Below are positions 53,801-63,774 of a DNA stretch of 64,000 bases, one piece after another. The position numbers were made by a program, and so were the translations under genes. The stretch comes from Lethocerus indicus (lineage: Eukaryota; Arthropoda; Insecta; Hemiptera; Belostomatidae), in NCBI GenBank assembly GCA_019843655.1, contig JACDQD010000008.1, forward strand, positions 15,720,442 to 15,784,441, read 5' to 3'. Below the pieces are notes generated by a model. That model did not search any database. It was not told the origin of the DNA and saw nothing but the letters and a program-made list of their open reading frames with translations. Every line of letters begins with the position of its first letter. Position 1 is the first letter of the stretch.

Positions 53801-53955
53801 CTGATGTAGCTACTGATGCCCTTGTAGAGCTCTTTGAGACACTGACACCACAAAAGAGATCTGAAGCCCTCAGGACACTTTCACACTTGGAAGCTTTTTG
53901 TCTTTCACAGCCTGTACCTGTTGCTGAAAAACAAACTTCAATATCAGAATCATGA
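32864..53955 (+). CDS. ACC: Acetyl-CoA carboxylase, isoform with METTSV first exon (40 coding exons)
   Basis: ACC carboxylates acetyl-CoA to malonyl-CoA, the committed step of fatty-acid synthesis. Exons: 32864-33060, 40314-40428, 40821-40950, 41035-41153, 41481-41661, 41792-41994, 42274-42483, 42895-43065, 43197-43359, 43465-43627, 43724-43820, 44023-44180, 44257-44423, 44563-44774, 45168-45417, 45595-45838, 45976-46145, 46362-46450, 46796-46945, 47034-47237, 47341-47459, 47588-47864, 48143-48297, 48471-48651, 48781-49017, 49105-49308, 49410-49611, 49712-49809, 49904-50173, 50259-50379, 50470-50678, 51088-51231, 51459-51579, 51666-51859, 52012-52147, 52242-52419, 52802-53069, 53157-53327, 53464-53610, 53794-53955. 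Every phase closes, giving 2328 aa, the size of animal ACC. Biotin carboxylase begins at [12 protein letters not shown] (about 105) with ATP-grasp loop EGGGGKGIR (about 293). The biotin lysine is K765 in EVMKM. Carboxyltransferase covers roughly 1560-2280, with [11 protein letters not shown] and [15 protein letters not shown] long AT-rich 3' UTR follows. Confidence 0.95.
33061..37739. other. CpG-rich intron between alternative ACC first exons
   Basis: No independent gene is supported. Open frames at 34745-35005, 35625-35933 and 36040-36270 have no recognisable family or splice partners. From about 36990 to 37160 the + strand is markedly pyrimidine-rich, and from about 37180 to 37740 GC and CpG content peak. 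This marks the probable promoter and 5' UTR of the 37740 exon. Confidence 0.5.
37293..37297 (+). promoter_or_regulatory. Candidate arthropod initiator (TCAGT) for the second ACC promoter
   Basis: TCAGT within GTCGTCAGTCCG matches the arthropod initiator. It lies in the CpG-dense block 440 bp upstream of the ATG at 37740, and no TATA box is evident 30 bp before it. Other TCAGT copies occur near 37652 and 37683, so the true start site is uncertain. Confidence 0.3.
37740..37957 (+). CDS. ACC: Alternative coding first exon of ACC (proline/glycine-rich N-terminus)
   Basis: The ATG at 37740 opens [20 protein letters not shown] followed by proline/glycine repeats and ends SLRSPSGIT at a strong donor (GTAAGT at 37958). 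The exon leaves phase 2, exactly as the 32864 exon does. Splicing to the shared acceptor at 40314 therefore gives SGI-T-PSMSQG without a frame change, for a protein of about 2335 aa. Its own CpG-rich leader suggests a separate promoter. Animal ACC genes are known to use alternative promoters giving different N-termini, sometimes with different phosphorylation or localisation. RRNSKR resembles a basic-directed kinase site, but that is a guess. No transcript evidence is available. Confidence 0.7.
37958..40313. other. Last CpG-rich ACC intron before the shared coding exons
   Basis: Nothing coding is supported. The open frame at 38453-38821 has no recognisable similarity or composition typical of the neighbouring genes. 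CpG remains frequent until about 40.4 kb and then drops sharply. Confidence 0.5.
40288..40428 (+). CDS. ACC: Possible third ACC N-terminus (in-frame ATG upstream of the shared acceptor)
   Basis: An ATG at 40288 reads [15 protein letters not shown] and continues in the ACC frame through the acceptor at 40314 into the shared exon, ending at the donor at 40429. An in-frame TGA stands two codons upstream, so this ATG would be the true start of such a transcript. It would need a promoter inside the last intron. The alternative is that these 26 bp are simply the intron end that happens to be open. Confidence 0.3.
45168..45417 (+). other. ACC: ACC exon carrying the biotin attachment site
   Basis: This exon starts with the codons for VMKM, preceded by EIE from the previous exon, giving the metazoan biotinylation motif E-V-M-K-M. 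The acceptor lysine codon is 45174-45176. The intron thus splits the motif's upstream glutamate from the valine. Confidence 0.9.
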
Positions 53956-54147
53956 TTTTTTGTTTCCTTTACTTTTTAGCTGGGAAAGAATTCTAGTTTG
54001 TTTTCAGTTTATTAGTTGGTAAAAAGTTTTAACTCTCAAAAGTTTAAATCCTCAAAGATTATTTATTATTTGTTAGAATCATTCCATCATTGACATACAT
54101 TTAAATGTGATAATAATGTAATAAGAATTAAATGCATCATATACTGT

Positions 54148-54153
54148 AATAAA
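54148..54153 (+). terminator. Candidate polyadenylation signal AATAAA for ACC
   Basis: The hexamer lies about 190 bp after the ACC stop codon, followed by TG-rich sequence of the kind that acts as a downstream element. It is inferred from sequence only. Confidence 0.4.
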
Positions 54154-54212
54154 ATATATGTATGTGTGAATGTGCTCATGTGTGTATACATATACTGTAT
54201 CTGTAAACACAG

Positions 54213-54244
54213 ATGTGCACACACGCACACACACACACACACAC
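54213..54244. repeat. (CA)n microsatellite in the ACC 3' region
   Basis: About 15 CA units with one interruption (CACG), following TG/TA-rich sequence. Simple repeat. Confidence 0.9.
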
Positions 54245-56029
54245 AGTGATTGGTATTACAATCTGTTAGTTAATAAAGGTGAACATTTTAAAATAATTTT
54301 TTTATTACCCCATAGAATAATTACCACAAACAAAAATTATTTATGAGGCATGTTCTTTCATGTACTTTGTTTTTTAATTGGGGAAATGCCAAAGGACTAA
54401 AAATGATGTGTCCATTTGTTTCATTTTATGTTTGCTACTATTATATTATGAATTGAAGATAGGTACAACCATCATAATTTGAGGATACCAGTCAAATTCA
54501 GGAAAAACAAAGTGAACTTGTAAAAGGCGATTTTTCTAGAAATTGTTCAACCATAACTGGATTTCTGTATGGTATGAATAGTTGGTGAAAATCAATTAGG
54601 TTGGTTGATCTCAATTACATGCATTAAAGACATGGATGGTGTCCAAGTACAGAGCACCAACACTAAACAGAATTCATCAATACCCACCAATGTGTAAATA
54701 ATTATTAGTTATTTACATGTTTGATTTTTCTTTATAAATAAATTCACTGTTACATGAGATATAACTAGAACACATATTTATAAATAATTGTATCTTTTAG
54801 TGCTAATTTTCATCGTTTAATTAGTTATTGTTTGTTACTAAAAAACTGTCATGCGAGAGAGAACTGCCTTCAAAATAATTTAGAAATTCATTTTTTTGAG
54901 TTGGTGGGTTGTAAGTGTAAAATTTATTTTTGTATGCATTTTTGTGTCTATAAATATTTATTCTATATTATTTGTGTAGAATTGTTAAAAGTCTTGTTAT
55001 ATAATTTTATAAAAATAGAAAAATAAAAGGAATTTTTTTAACTATAGTTCTGCTTATTTTTAGCATTCCTTTATAGATCTGAAGATTAGTACCCCTGTTT
55101 TATGTGTATTCATATATATGCATATGTACCATGGTAGCAATCGCCCCATACACCATCTATACATACATTACAGGTTCACTGGATACCCATAGCACATCCT
55201 TCATAATCTGTACAATGTGACTAAAGCATTACAGATTATGTTAGATTTCACAATTACTGCAGAATATTGTCTTCATTTGGTAAGATTGCAATGGCCCCAG
55301 TGTGCAATTTAATGGGGCAACAAAATTTACTCCCAAAAAGCCATGAAATATCTGTGTGTGGAACCAACCTTGTAAAACCAGATGTCTGCATCAGCCCCAG
55401 AATCAGATTTGTTAAGGTTCGTTCCATTTTCTGGATAAATCCCACTTTTTAACTTTAGCATGCCTATCCTCGTAAACAGCCAGCCAGTGTTTTCCAATTC
55501 CTAATGTAATTCTCTTCAAGTTTTGCCAAAACTTTCTATGTTGAAATACATACACATACAGGAGCCCAATCTTAGTATCGTGTTGATTGCTACGAACAAC
55601 TTGCTACTGTAACTTTACGTACAGTAAGTAACAAATAATACGAGCAGTTACAATTGAGAAACTGCCTATGAATCACATTACGGTATCGAATGTCCGACAG
55701 TGTACCTCATTGGTTCTCTTAAGTAGAAAGTGGCACTGAGCTGTAATGCCGGTATCCAGAGCACAGTGCCCTACGACACGGTTTTTCCCGTTAATGGGAA
55801 CGTCCGGTGGCTAAATGTAGGTCTGTAAGTGTATTTTAGGGGTCGATACCGTGGGGGATGGTATGTGAAAGTGCGCCTCGTCGAAGGGTGTTTAAATTGC
55901 CATTCTCCTTCCGACCGTGTCTTCGGAGCGCCTCCCGGCAATAGTCCACGGTCCGATCTATGTCGATTTCGATTTCTATACAAATTCTGTTTATCAACTA
56001 GGAACAAGACCGTATTTGAGGAAGGGAGG

Positions 56030-59000
56030 ATGTCTGAATGTAAGCCTATCGCAGAGACGTTCGCGGGGACAGTAGTCCTGGTGACTGGAGCGACAGGATT
56101 CGTCGGAGCGGTCCTAGTTGAGAAGATCCTGAGGAGCTGCCCACAGGTTGAACGCCTCTATCTTTTGATAAGGAATAAAAATGGATCAAATGATGTCCAA
56201 CAAAGACTGGATGCTATATTCTCTCTCCCTGTAAGTCTCTACATTGTTACCATTTTTAAAATGTGGACTAATGCATAAATATGTTTTATACAATTCAGAT
56301 TTTTGTAACATTCATGTTGTAACATCACAAAAATTGATACGCTGGAGAAAAAGTTGTCGAAGAAAGACATTCATCGTTTCAAATGTTTTCAGCTGTTCGC
56401 CAAACTTGACGAGGATTTACTTAGGAAGAAAGTCGTGGCCGTCGAAGGGAACATGAACCGCAGAGACCTGGGCTTGCGACACGACGATGCGAAGTCTCTC
56501 ATCGAGCGATGCAATTTTATTTTCCACTCGGCCGCCAGCACTAAGTTCAACTCAGGCCTGAAGGAGGCGATAGTCACCAACCTGGTCGGAACTGACAACA
56601 TACTTCAGCTGGCGAAACGCATGATTGCCCTACAGGTTACTACTATGGACAGTCACCGAACTGTATCTATCTGACTACCTATCTAATTAGTACAGAACTC
56701 AAGGTTAAGGAGCCGGTCGCCAAGTATTTTTGAGTGCAAAACTTTCACTCATGCTCAGAACTGGAAAACTTAACAACTATCTTTCTATCCATCTAGTCGG
56801 ATTGTATTTAGTGTTCATCCGTACATTCAAATACAGAACTGCTCTGTGATTTCAGGCGTTCGTATACGTTTCGACGGCGTTTTGCAACTGTACCGCCGGC
56901 GACGTCGTCGCTGAAAAGGTCTACCCGAACTGTTGGGAGCCCAACCAGATAGTCGAAATACTGAAAAACTACTCGCCCGAAGACATACAGAAGAATATCA
57001 AACAGTAAGTTGTTGTCAGCGCGATTATTCGATCGTTTCCCAGCTAAAATTGTACCCTGTTAACGTTGGTTATTCGCGGCAGGATCATCGGCAGCCACCC
57101 GAACACCTACACTTTCAGTAAACTGCTGGCCGAGAACTTGCTACAAAGCGATAGGGAGCACGTACCCGTCTGTATTGTCAGGCCATCCATCGGTAAGTTC
57201 CCTAAGAAACTTTCATTGTACCCAGTACTAAGTACTACAGTTTCAGGTCAAAGAAGCCAGTGTGAAAAGAAAACGGAATGTGTGACGATACTCCAAACCC
57301 TCGTATACCCCCGAAATACCGTGAACTAATTTTTGTTATTTTTTAATTGGAATTATCAACCGCTATCGGAATTATTAATTTTGTTTTGGTTAATTACGGA
57401 AAATAATATTTCGGCTCGCGGGCCTCGTTAAGACCTTTTATATTCTTCGTCATTTAAGTTATTTGCAATTATATAATAGTTTTTAATTAACGGAAAAATA
57501 CTGCCGTTTAAAACCCGACGCCAATTTATACCAGTCCAATATACTCACGCTGTAATTAGTAACACGAATTTCCAATTCTAGATATTATTTTCAAGGTATC
57601 TCTGCCAACGGGTTTTCCCTCAGGGGTTTGCATTCTGTTAAACTTTGGACCCCCTTCCCCCCGACAACTTCAAATAGGCTTCAATATCGTATTGTAGATA
57701 AGGAGAGTTTGTTGCCTAGAATTAGATAAGATCTGTTGTCCAATCTGTTGCTCCTAAATAATAATCCGCATTTTCTGTTTAATTTGGCGAAGGGACCACC
57801 GTGTTTAAATACCCGATCTCGTAACGGGTAAACATGTAACCGGTTCGGTTACTCGCCAGTAACAATGCTTCGAGTCCTGAATACGACTGCTTGTTGTCGC
57901 AGTCAGTAAGCGTAACGCTCCGACGTCGCATCGGGATATCACCGTTATTTTTAGGACGAGTTCGAAATATTAAAAACCAACATTTTCGTCTCGTAAAAAT
58001 CATTAATTTTGCATAAAAATCTGATATTAAAAAAAAGAATATTACCGCTTACAATACCCCACCGGGGTTAGGGCTACTTGAAATGTTTTCATTGTTATGG
58101 TTCTTGGACTATGTGCGTCACGAATTAATGTGCGGCGAAACGAAAAAGTAGGAGGAGGTGTGAAAAAGTTAATTTAAACTTTTGCCACAAACGGAAAAAT
58201 CCGCTGGAAACGGCTTTTCACGTGTGAAGGCCTCGGGGCTAAAACGGAAATGTATTGAATGGGCTTCGTACATGTTACGCGGCGGCCTCATTCATATACA
58301 TATATTAAAAAAAATGGTGTGCAATGTTGTGCTATGCTGTGTGTGTGTTTCAGTGGGCGGTACAGCGGAATGTCCCGTGGCGGGGTGGGCGGACAACGAC
58401 AGGAACGGTATGCTGGCCTTCTTGGCCGGGGCTGGCCGAGGTGTCTTCAGGAGCCTGCCGGCCGCAGGACACCTCACTGCCGACATCGTCCCAGCGGATA
58501 TGCTCGCCTCGATTCTCGTTGCCGCCGCCTCCGCCACAGCGAACACAAGGTCAGTAACATTTATTTTATACTCTACCCTATTTGTCTTCCCGCTAAATGT
58601 GTCCACGTGGAACGTCTTCGGGACCAAGAGTCTCGGCGGTTCGATGTTCTCGGACTATTCGCAAGGGTTTTCTCCAGGGTATATTACCCCTGCGAGGTAT
58701 ATTATCCATCCGCCTATACGAGATTCGAGAGAGGTAGCTGACGGCGTGACTGGGCCAAGGATTCAGTTCTTATTGAGAGGTTGACGAGCCAGTCGCAGCA
58801 GCCAGTATTGAGAGCAACACTCGCAAATGCCGACCGGAATGGAGAATCAAATGAAAAAAATACCCCTGCGATGTCCTCCGCCGGTTTCCGATCGGGGAAG
58901 CTTGTAAAAAGAAATGGCAAGAACGATTCCCAGTAACCAGTCGCTAGGGCGACCTACCAGTTCACAACCGGGCATATCTCCTAGCTGTACAACCACCAGG

Positions 59001-61206
59001 ATGACACGAAAGGGATAGCCCAATGCTCATCTCCCCGGCTTCCCGGGATTGAGTCGATCGCAAAAGCCTTCCAATCCTGTACTCACAAAATTGGTCGTCT
59101 CATTGCATATTTCTGCGAAATGGAACCGCATCCAACCAACTGGAGCCGACATTATTTTTTGCTTATCGTCATTTGGTTTCGCCCGAACCGGAGTTCGATA
59201 GTTATTGGACCGAAAGGATTCGTGGCGGCAGCGGTTACGATTCATTAAATTCTGTGATTGTCAATCTTCACAGACTCCTCCCCTTTGGGCATTATCCGAC
59301 GGTTCCTGGAGAGTACGCAAGTTCCGTTGGGTAACTTCCGGAATCGGGCCGAGATCCGATGGACCGCGACTCCTGTATAATGCGGTCTGACCCCACTTCC
59401 GAGTTCTCCCACAGGAAGTGTATTGTAACGTCGGTTTTGGAGAGAGTCTTAACAGCGTCAATATGAAAGCTCAGTTCTATCTGTAAGGAATCGACGTCTT
59501 CGGCAGTTGTTTAATTAAAATTAAATTTATTGAAATTACGATTAAATTTATTATACAAAGCTTAAAATTGAATACACTGAAACTAACTAATAACATTACT
59601 AGTTTATGTTGCCCGACAGAAGTAAAATTTTATCCCACGATGTTATCTCAAGTTATATAGGCGTTAGCTACCTAGTATGCTACCTACACTAAGTACCGGT
59701 TAATTTTCAATGGATATTCTGTTGCGTTTAAGGAAATTCCAAGTTTACCACTTCACGTCGGGGGAGAAAAATGCGATAAAATGGTCGGACTACTGCCGGT
59801 TATCAATCGAGAAGATGAGAGAGTTCCCTTGCTCCGAGCTGGCGTTATACCCCAGGGCCAAGTGCAGGCCCAACTTACTGAGGAATAAAATATTTTATAT
59901 ACTGGCCCACTACATACCGGCCATCTTCCTCGATTTGTTACTTCGGTTAAGATTCAAGAAACCAGTGTAAGTACCGCATTGTGTCAGTTCTTGTTACATC
60001 ATACAAGCGCGCCAATTACGTTATTTTAGTATAAATAATCTACATAAATCAAAATGAAGACAAAAACAACATATTTTTGTTATTAAGTTGTTTTCATTCT
60101 TTACAATAATGTTCAAAATATAATCATTTAAAGTTTTTCACTTTAGCTGGGGTTTAAATAAAAGGAAAAATAAAGTACCTTAATTATCACGTTATCCACA
60201 AAACTGTAGCACAACTAAAATACAATAAAATTATAAAAAAGTCTAATACTACACGTTATAAAACTTATGTAAATATAACTGTATAATAAAATACAACAAT
60301 ACCTCAAAGAAAAAAAGTGTCTCATAGATTACAAATATAATGAATAAAAATGTGTAAATGATTACATATTTAAATAAAACAAAACGATGTATTTTCACGG
60401 TAGGTAATAACTGTTTTTTGCAGGGTATTCGCTATCCAGTCAAAATACACAAAAGGGATGCTGCACAGCGGTTATTTCACTCAGAGGGAATGGCATTTCA
60501 GCACGAAGAACACGCAGGCCCTCATCAGGAAGTTGCTTCCTGAAGACAGGAAGGAGTTTCGGTTCGATATAGCGGAATTGGACTGGAAAAAATATACAGA
60601 AGACTGTGTACTGGGAATAAGAAGATTCTATCATAAACAGTCGCCCGATTCGTTGGAAGATGCCAGGAGAGAACTCAGAACGTAATTATAATATTTTAGG
60701 ATATTTTCGAATTTCTCGCCACCAGTAATGAGTACACTAAACTCAAGTATACCCATTAAATTTGAATTTGGTAATTGGGCCTGTACAAGTGCTTTCCATC
60801 TAAACTGGAGTTATAATTGAGCTGCTTTCAATGCTAATAACGATTTGGGACAAGGAGTAAATGGAGGGAAAAGTTCAATCAATTTTCCTTCAGATTGGAC
60901 TGATCAAAAGAACGAACTCCAGTTAACTGATTAGATAAATATTCAACTTCACTCAGGATACTTTCTAGAAGCCAATGGCCACGTTATGATTTCCCTTCCT
61001 TAAGTCAATCAGTCTACATTAAAACGATAGGTCAAAAATGTTTTATTCAGAAACGTTCGTCTATTTCCAGGAAATGGTTCATCGAAAAAGTATTCTGGAT
61101 TTCTATGTTCCTGTTGACCTGGCTTGGTTTGGCCGGCACTTTGGGATCCGGCGTTTTGGCATTATTCTTCACCGGCCTCCTCGCTCTCTTCTGTATTTGG
61201 TTTTAG
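56030..61206 (+). CDS. Fatty acyl-CoA reductase, 8 coding exons
   Basis: FARs reduce long-chain fatty acyl-CoA to fatty alcohol with NADPH, on ER or peroxisome membranes; in insects the products feed cuticular hydrocarbons, waxes or pheromones. Coding exons: 56030-56230, 56393-56635, 56856-57004, 57083-57192, 58354-58549, 59733-59966, 60424-60681, 61071-61206, giving 508 aa, the usual length. The Rossmann motif is TGATGFVG with glycines 20, 23 and 26. The active-site YxxxK is Y207-K211 (YTFSK), followed by VRPSIVGG. The C-terminal FAR_C (sterile-type) domain starts near residue 350 with the hydrophobic IFYILAHYIPAIFLDLLLRL. The last exon codes a hydrophobic tail likely to be a membrane anchor. 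Animal genomes carry many FARs, so the exact paralogue is not assigned. GC- and CpG-rich exons contrast with ACC. The ATG at 56030 is the first in the open frame. Confidence 0.9.
57193..58353. other. Long intron of the FAR gene
   Basis: No independent gene is visible. A donor GTAAGT follows 57192, and the acceptor after a GTGTGTGTTTCAG tract precedes 58354. The intron is CpG-rich like the rest of this interval. Confidence 0.6.
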
Positions 61207-61315
61207 TTTGACCGAATTTTACCGTCGTTTGCATAAAATGTGCCATTTGTAGTACATATAGCGTTTTTGAATAATGACTCTTATTGTTGGACCTGTTTTT
61301 TATTTTTGGCTTCGC

Positions 61316-61321
61316 AATAAA
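61316..61321 (+). terminator. Candidate polyadenylation signal AATAAA for FAR
   Basis: The hexamer sits 110 bp downstream of the FAR stop codon and is followed by a T-run and TGG-rich sequence. It is the first canonical hexamer after the gene. Confidence 0.45.
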
Positions 61322-62044
61322 TTTTTTTTTTGGTAGATACCCGTCCCTTTTTTCTCAAATCAAGGTTTACCGTAAACTATAAGTGCGCAATGTTAATATA
61401 TTTGAAAAGCGTAAGTATACCATATTTCGAAACTTTCTAATCAAATTTTATAGAATCGTTTCCTGTAAGTGTATAGGGAAAGGATGATAGAGAAACGTGT
61501 TATGTATTAGAATTAAAGAAGCGGAACTGGCCTGCAGGGAACGTAGTTTCCTTCACATTAAATTACTCAGAACAGATTTCGAAATAATGTCAGGCTTAGT
61601 GTAGTCGCTACCGGCCATCGCCATTGCCGGAGTTGGAAGTAGCATTTCATTTCCGAGAACTCGCTAAAGTAGGCGTTTGTGAAACTGTATAATGTTCCTT
61701 GTATTTCTCATGTAGTATATTTCAACACATCCTGTAAGAGAACAGGTTTGGATGATCGTTGGTTTCACAGAAGTAAACAAGTTCCAGTATTTAAATACCT
61801 TAGTTTAGAATAACTGTTTTGTGGTATTTAGTAGTATTAGCGGGGCGAATATAGCATCACTATGGGAATTTTTTTTCGTTTACTATGTTGCTTTGTTTGT
61901 TCTTGAATTATGAAATTGTTTGTTATGAAATTAACGTTTTTAACTGAGGTTTGTTGGTGCTCGACGCTGGCGCCCCCCTGAGGGTGGCGCGGGGATGCAC
62001 TCAACTAAAGTTCGTTGGGTGCACTTGCATCGATAAACTAGAGG

Positions 62045-62175
62045 GTGGCCCACACCAACACAAATTAGCAGGCTTGAAATACCTCACAAACCGATTAAAA
62101 AAATACCCCCTCTCCAAAGAAAAATACCACCAATGGGTACATAGAGATGCTATGGAAATAATCTTCAAGAGTTAG
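62045..62175 (+). pseudogene. Degraded retroelement fragment (Penelope-like linker?)
   Basis: The open frame encodes HQHKLAGLKYLTNRLKKYPL followed by a charged stretch. This pattern (HK, then L-x-x-R, then YPL, then a charged helix) recalls the linker between reverse transcriptase and GIY-YIG endonuclease in Penelope-like retroelements, or the equivalent region of some non-LTR elements. Flanking coding sequence is lost and no endonuclease follows, so it is a dead fragment. Hammerhead-like motifs, typical partners of Penelope-like elements, lie 0.3-0.7 kb downstream. Identification is from memory of the family pattern and is tentative. Confidence 0.4.
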
Positions 62176-62489
62176 GAGTAATATTTTATAATCATATTTT
62201 TAAGCTGCCTGCGAGTCGAACGATGAGCGCGTATATGTATTCTTGAGTTGAACATAAATCAATTTAAATTCTGCACACCCTTAAATTCGGATCACGCTTC
62301 GATAATGGCAAGTCCAAACAAAACAATGGTTTAAGGCGGCGCCCACTGTAAATGATCACGTGGCGTAACCTATACACGTTTAATTCATATACATACATAA
62401 CCCTTCCGTCCATTCCGTAAAGTACATCGCGCTCTTACGAAATGGGTGAAATCACACTTTCACTTCCTGACGCACACGGCCAGCCGACG

Positions 62490-62525
62490 TCGCCGACGTT
62501 GTCTAATACAGGCCGAGACCGGTCA
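62490..62525 (+). ncRNA. Degenerate hammerhead-like motif
   Basis: CCGACGT stands where CTGANGA is expected, then GTCT with AGGC as a possible stem II, then CGAGACCGGTC, close to the GAAACCGGTC ending seen in the other copies. It looks like a decayed relative of the 62866 motif. Confidence 0.25.
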
Positions 62526-62865
62526 AGTCAATAATATGACTATCGGTAATTTTTATGTGTCATACTCAGATGGGGTACAGAACTCCAAGCTATTAAGCAT
62601 AAATACAATTTCTGTATTTCGTGTATTTGCAAACCGCTTGTAAACTGACTAAAAAGAAATACTCGTTTGAAGTTGTACAGTTGACACGCATTGGTTACGG
62701 CGATCGGCGTATCTAACGTGGATAATGCGGAACAGGGGTCGGGAAAATGGGCGGGGGTTCAAGGTAGGTGCTCGTGACCGTTTTAAATGGTGAAAAAACC
62801 GGCCAGTAACAATGAAGACAGACTGTCCAACCGTCAACAGACATTAATATATTTTGAGGATTCTA

Positions 62866-62900
62866 CTGAAGATGGCGACAAGCCGAAACCGGGGTAAGAT
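62866..62900 (+). ncRNA. Hammerhead-ribozyme-like motif
   Basis: CTGAAGA (62866-62872) is a perfect CTGANGA core. After one extra T comes stem II GGC (62874-62876) with loop GACAA and GCC (62882-62884), then GAAA (62885-62888), CC GG GG, and a GTA cleavage triplet (62894-62896). Stem I can form between GATTCT upstream and AGATC downstream with a bulge and an unpaired A. The minimal stem III is that of Penelope-like-element hammerheads. The extra base between core and stem II is atypical, so activity is uncertain. Confidence 0.4.
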
Positions 62901-63622
62901 CAAAATCGAATGAAACAGTGTATAGTGAAAGGGGATAAACAAATGACATCGTATATTTTTCGTATAGATTTTTATTTAAGCCAAATTTCTCATTTCCATT
63001 CGTCAGATTCTTAAAACGAAACAAAATATTATTCTTTCGGTAATTATAAAGTAGTTATATGATTCTCAACAATTGAACTATGTTGTCCAATACACATTAT
63101 ATTAGTCTGATTAAAATTAAGACATTAAATATAGGTGGAGTACTTTTCACCTCGTATACTTGTTGAAGGACCGGTCGTGAGTGCCCTAGAGCAGTCTAGA
63201 GAGGAGAGTGGTCCTGTGGTCGTAAGTTAATTTTCTCAATAATAAAGGGAATAATTATTGAAATACATAGAAATCAATGTCGGACAACTGGTTGTAAATA
63301 ATGTTTAATCCAGTGGCGCATTACCGAATTCTATTCGGTGAAAGAAATAATCGAAAAAACATTATAAATGTATGCTATATTTTAACGACTTTTTCCTTAT
63401 CGGATTTATGATTTCGAGAAATAAAGTGCTTTAAATATTTACAGTTTATTGATTGGTTCTTAAAAATCATTTTGATTGATGATTTTGATATCTCCGAACC
63501 GTATTTTTTTCGAAAAATATTTTTCGGGTTAAAATTTAAAGCCGACTTCGGTGTTGCGCCTTGACCAATTTTGGAAATTTCCGGTATTTTGATTTAATTA
63601 CAGTTGAAAAGGTGTTGGGGGT

Positions 63623-63774
63623 TCAGTATCCGGTCGTGTACAGTTTGAGAATCCTGTTCCACTCCTTGGGGAAGTTCCTCTGGACGTGGGACAGGACGGT
63701 CTGAATCTGCCTAATGTCCTGCTGGCTGCATTTGCTCGCCGGGCAGGATCCCCTCAGCACCAGCGGCGCGTAGC
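63623..63774 (-). CDS. Terminal coding exon of an unidentified minus-strand gene (partial)
   Basis: On the minus strand an acceptor (GATGACAG) opens a frame of about 50 codons that ends in TGA at 63625-63623. It includes YAPLVLRGSCPASKCSQQDI and then QRNFPKEWNRILKLYTTGY. Codon use is GC-rich and the frame has no interruption, as in the FAR exons. The two cysteines and amphipathic helix suggest a small, perhaps secreted, protein. I do not recognise the family. Upstream exons would lie beyond 63774 and mostly outside the window. Confidence 0.6.

Larger units (their letters stand above)
53956..56000. other. ACC 3' UTR and ACC-FAR intergenic region
   Basis: AATAAA at 54148-54153 is a likely ACC polyadenylation signal, and another AATAAA lies near 55022. 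The DNA is AT-rich and CpG-poor to about 55.5 kb. CpG then becomes frequent, marking the FAR promoter/5' UTR side. The open frame at 55829-56278 is the FAR first exon extended upstream without an ATG. Its upstream part is probably leader, and a possible 5' UTR acceptor (CTAG) ends at 56000. Confidence 0.5.
61207..63622. other. FAR 3' UTR and repeat-rich intergenic region
   Basis: A polyadenylation hexamer AATAAA at 61316-61321 is well placed about 110 bp after the FAR stop. Beyond it lies CpG-rich sequence with a degraded retroelement fragment and hammerhead-like motifs (listed separately). No intact gene is seen. The convergent minus-strand gene ends at 63623. Confidence 0.5.

Noticed and set aside
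58182..58784. Several overlapping open frames on both strands around FAR exon 5
   Set aside because: They are by-products of the GC-rich exon. Only the frame continuing VRPSIVGG into the FAR protein makes sense.
58870..58905. CCGGTTTCCGATCGG block resembling the GAAACCGG motif on the minus strand
   Set aside because: The core and stem II of a hammerhead cannot be aligned; probably chance in GC-rich intron sequence.
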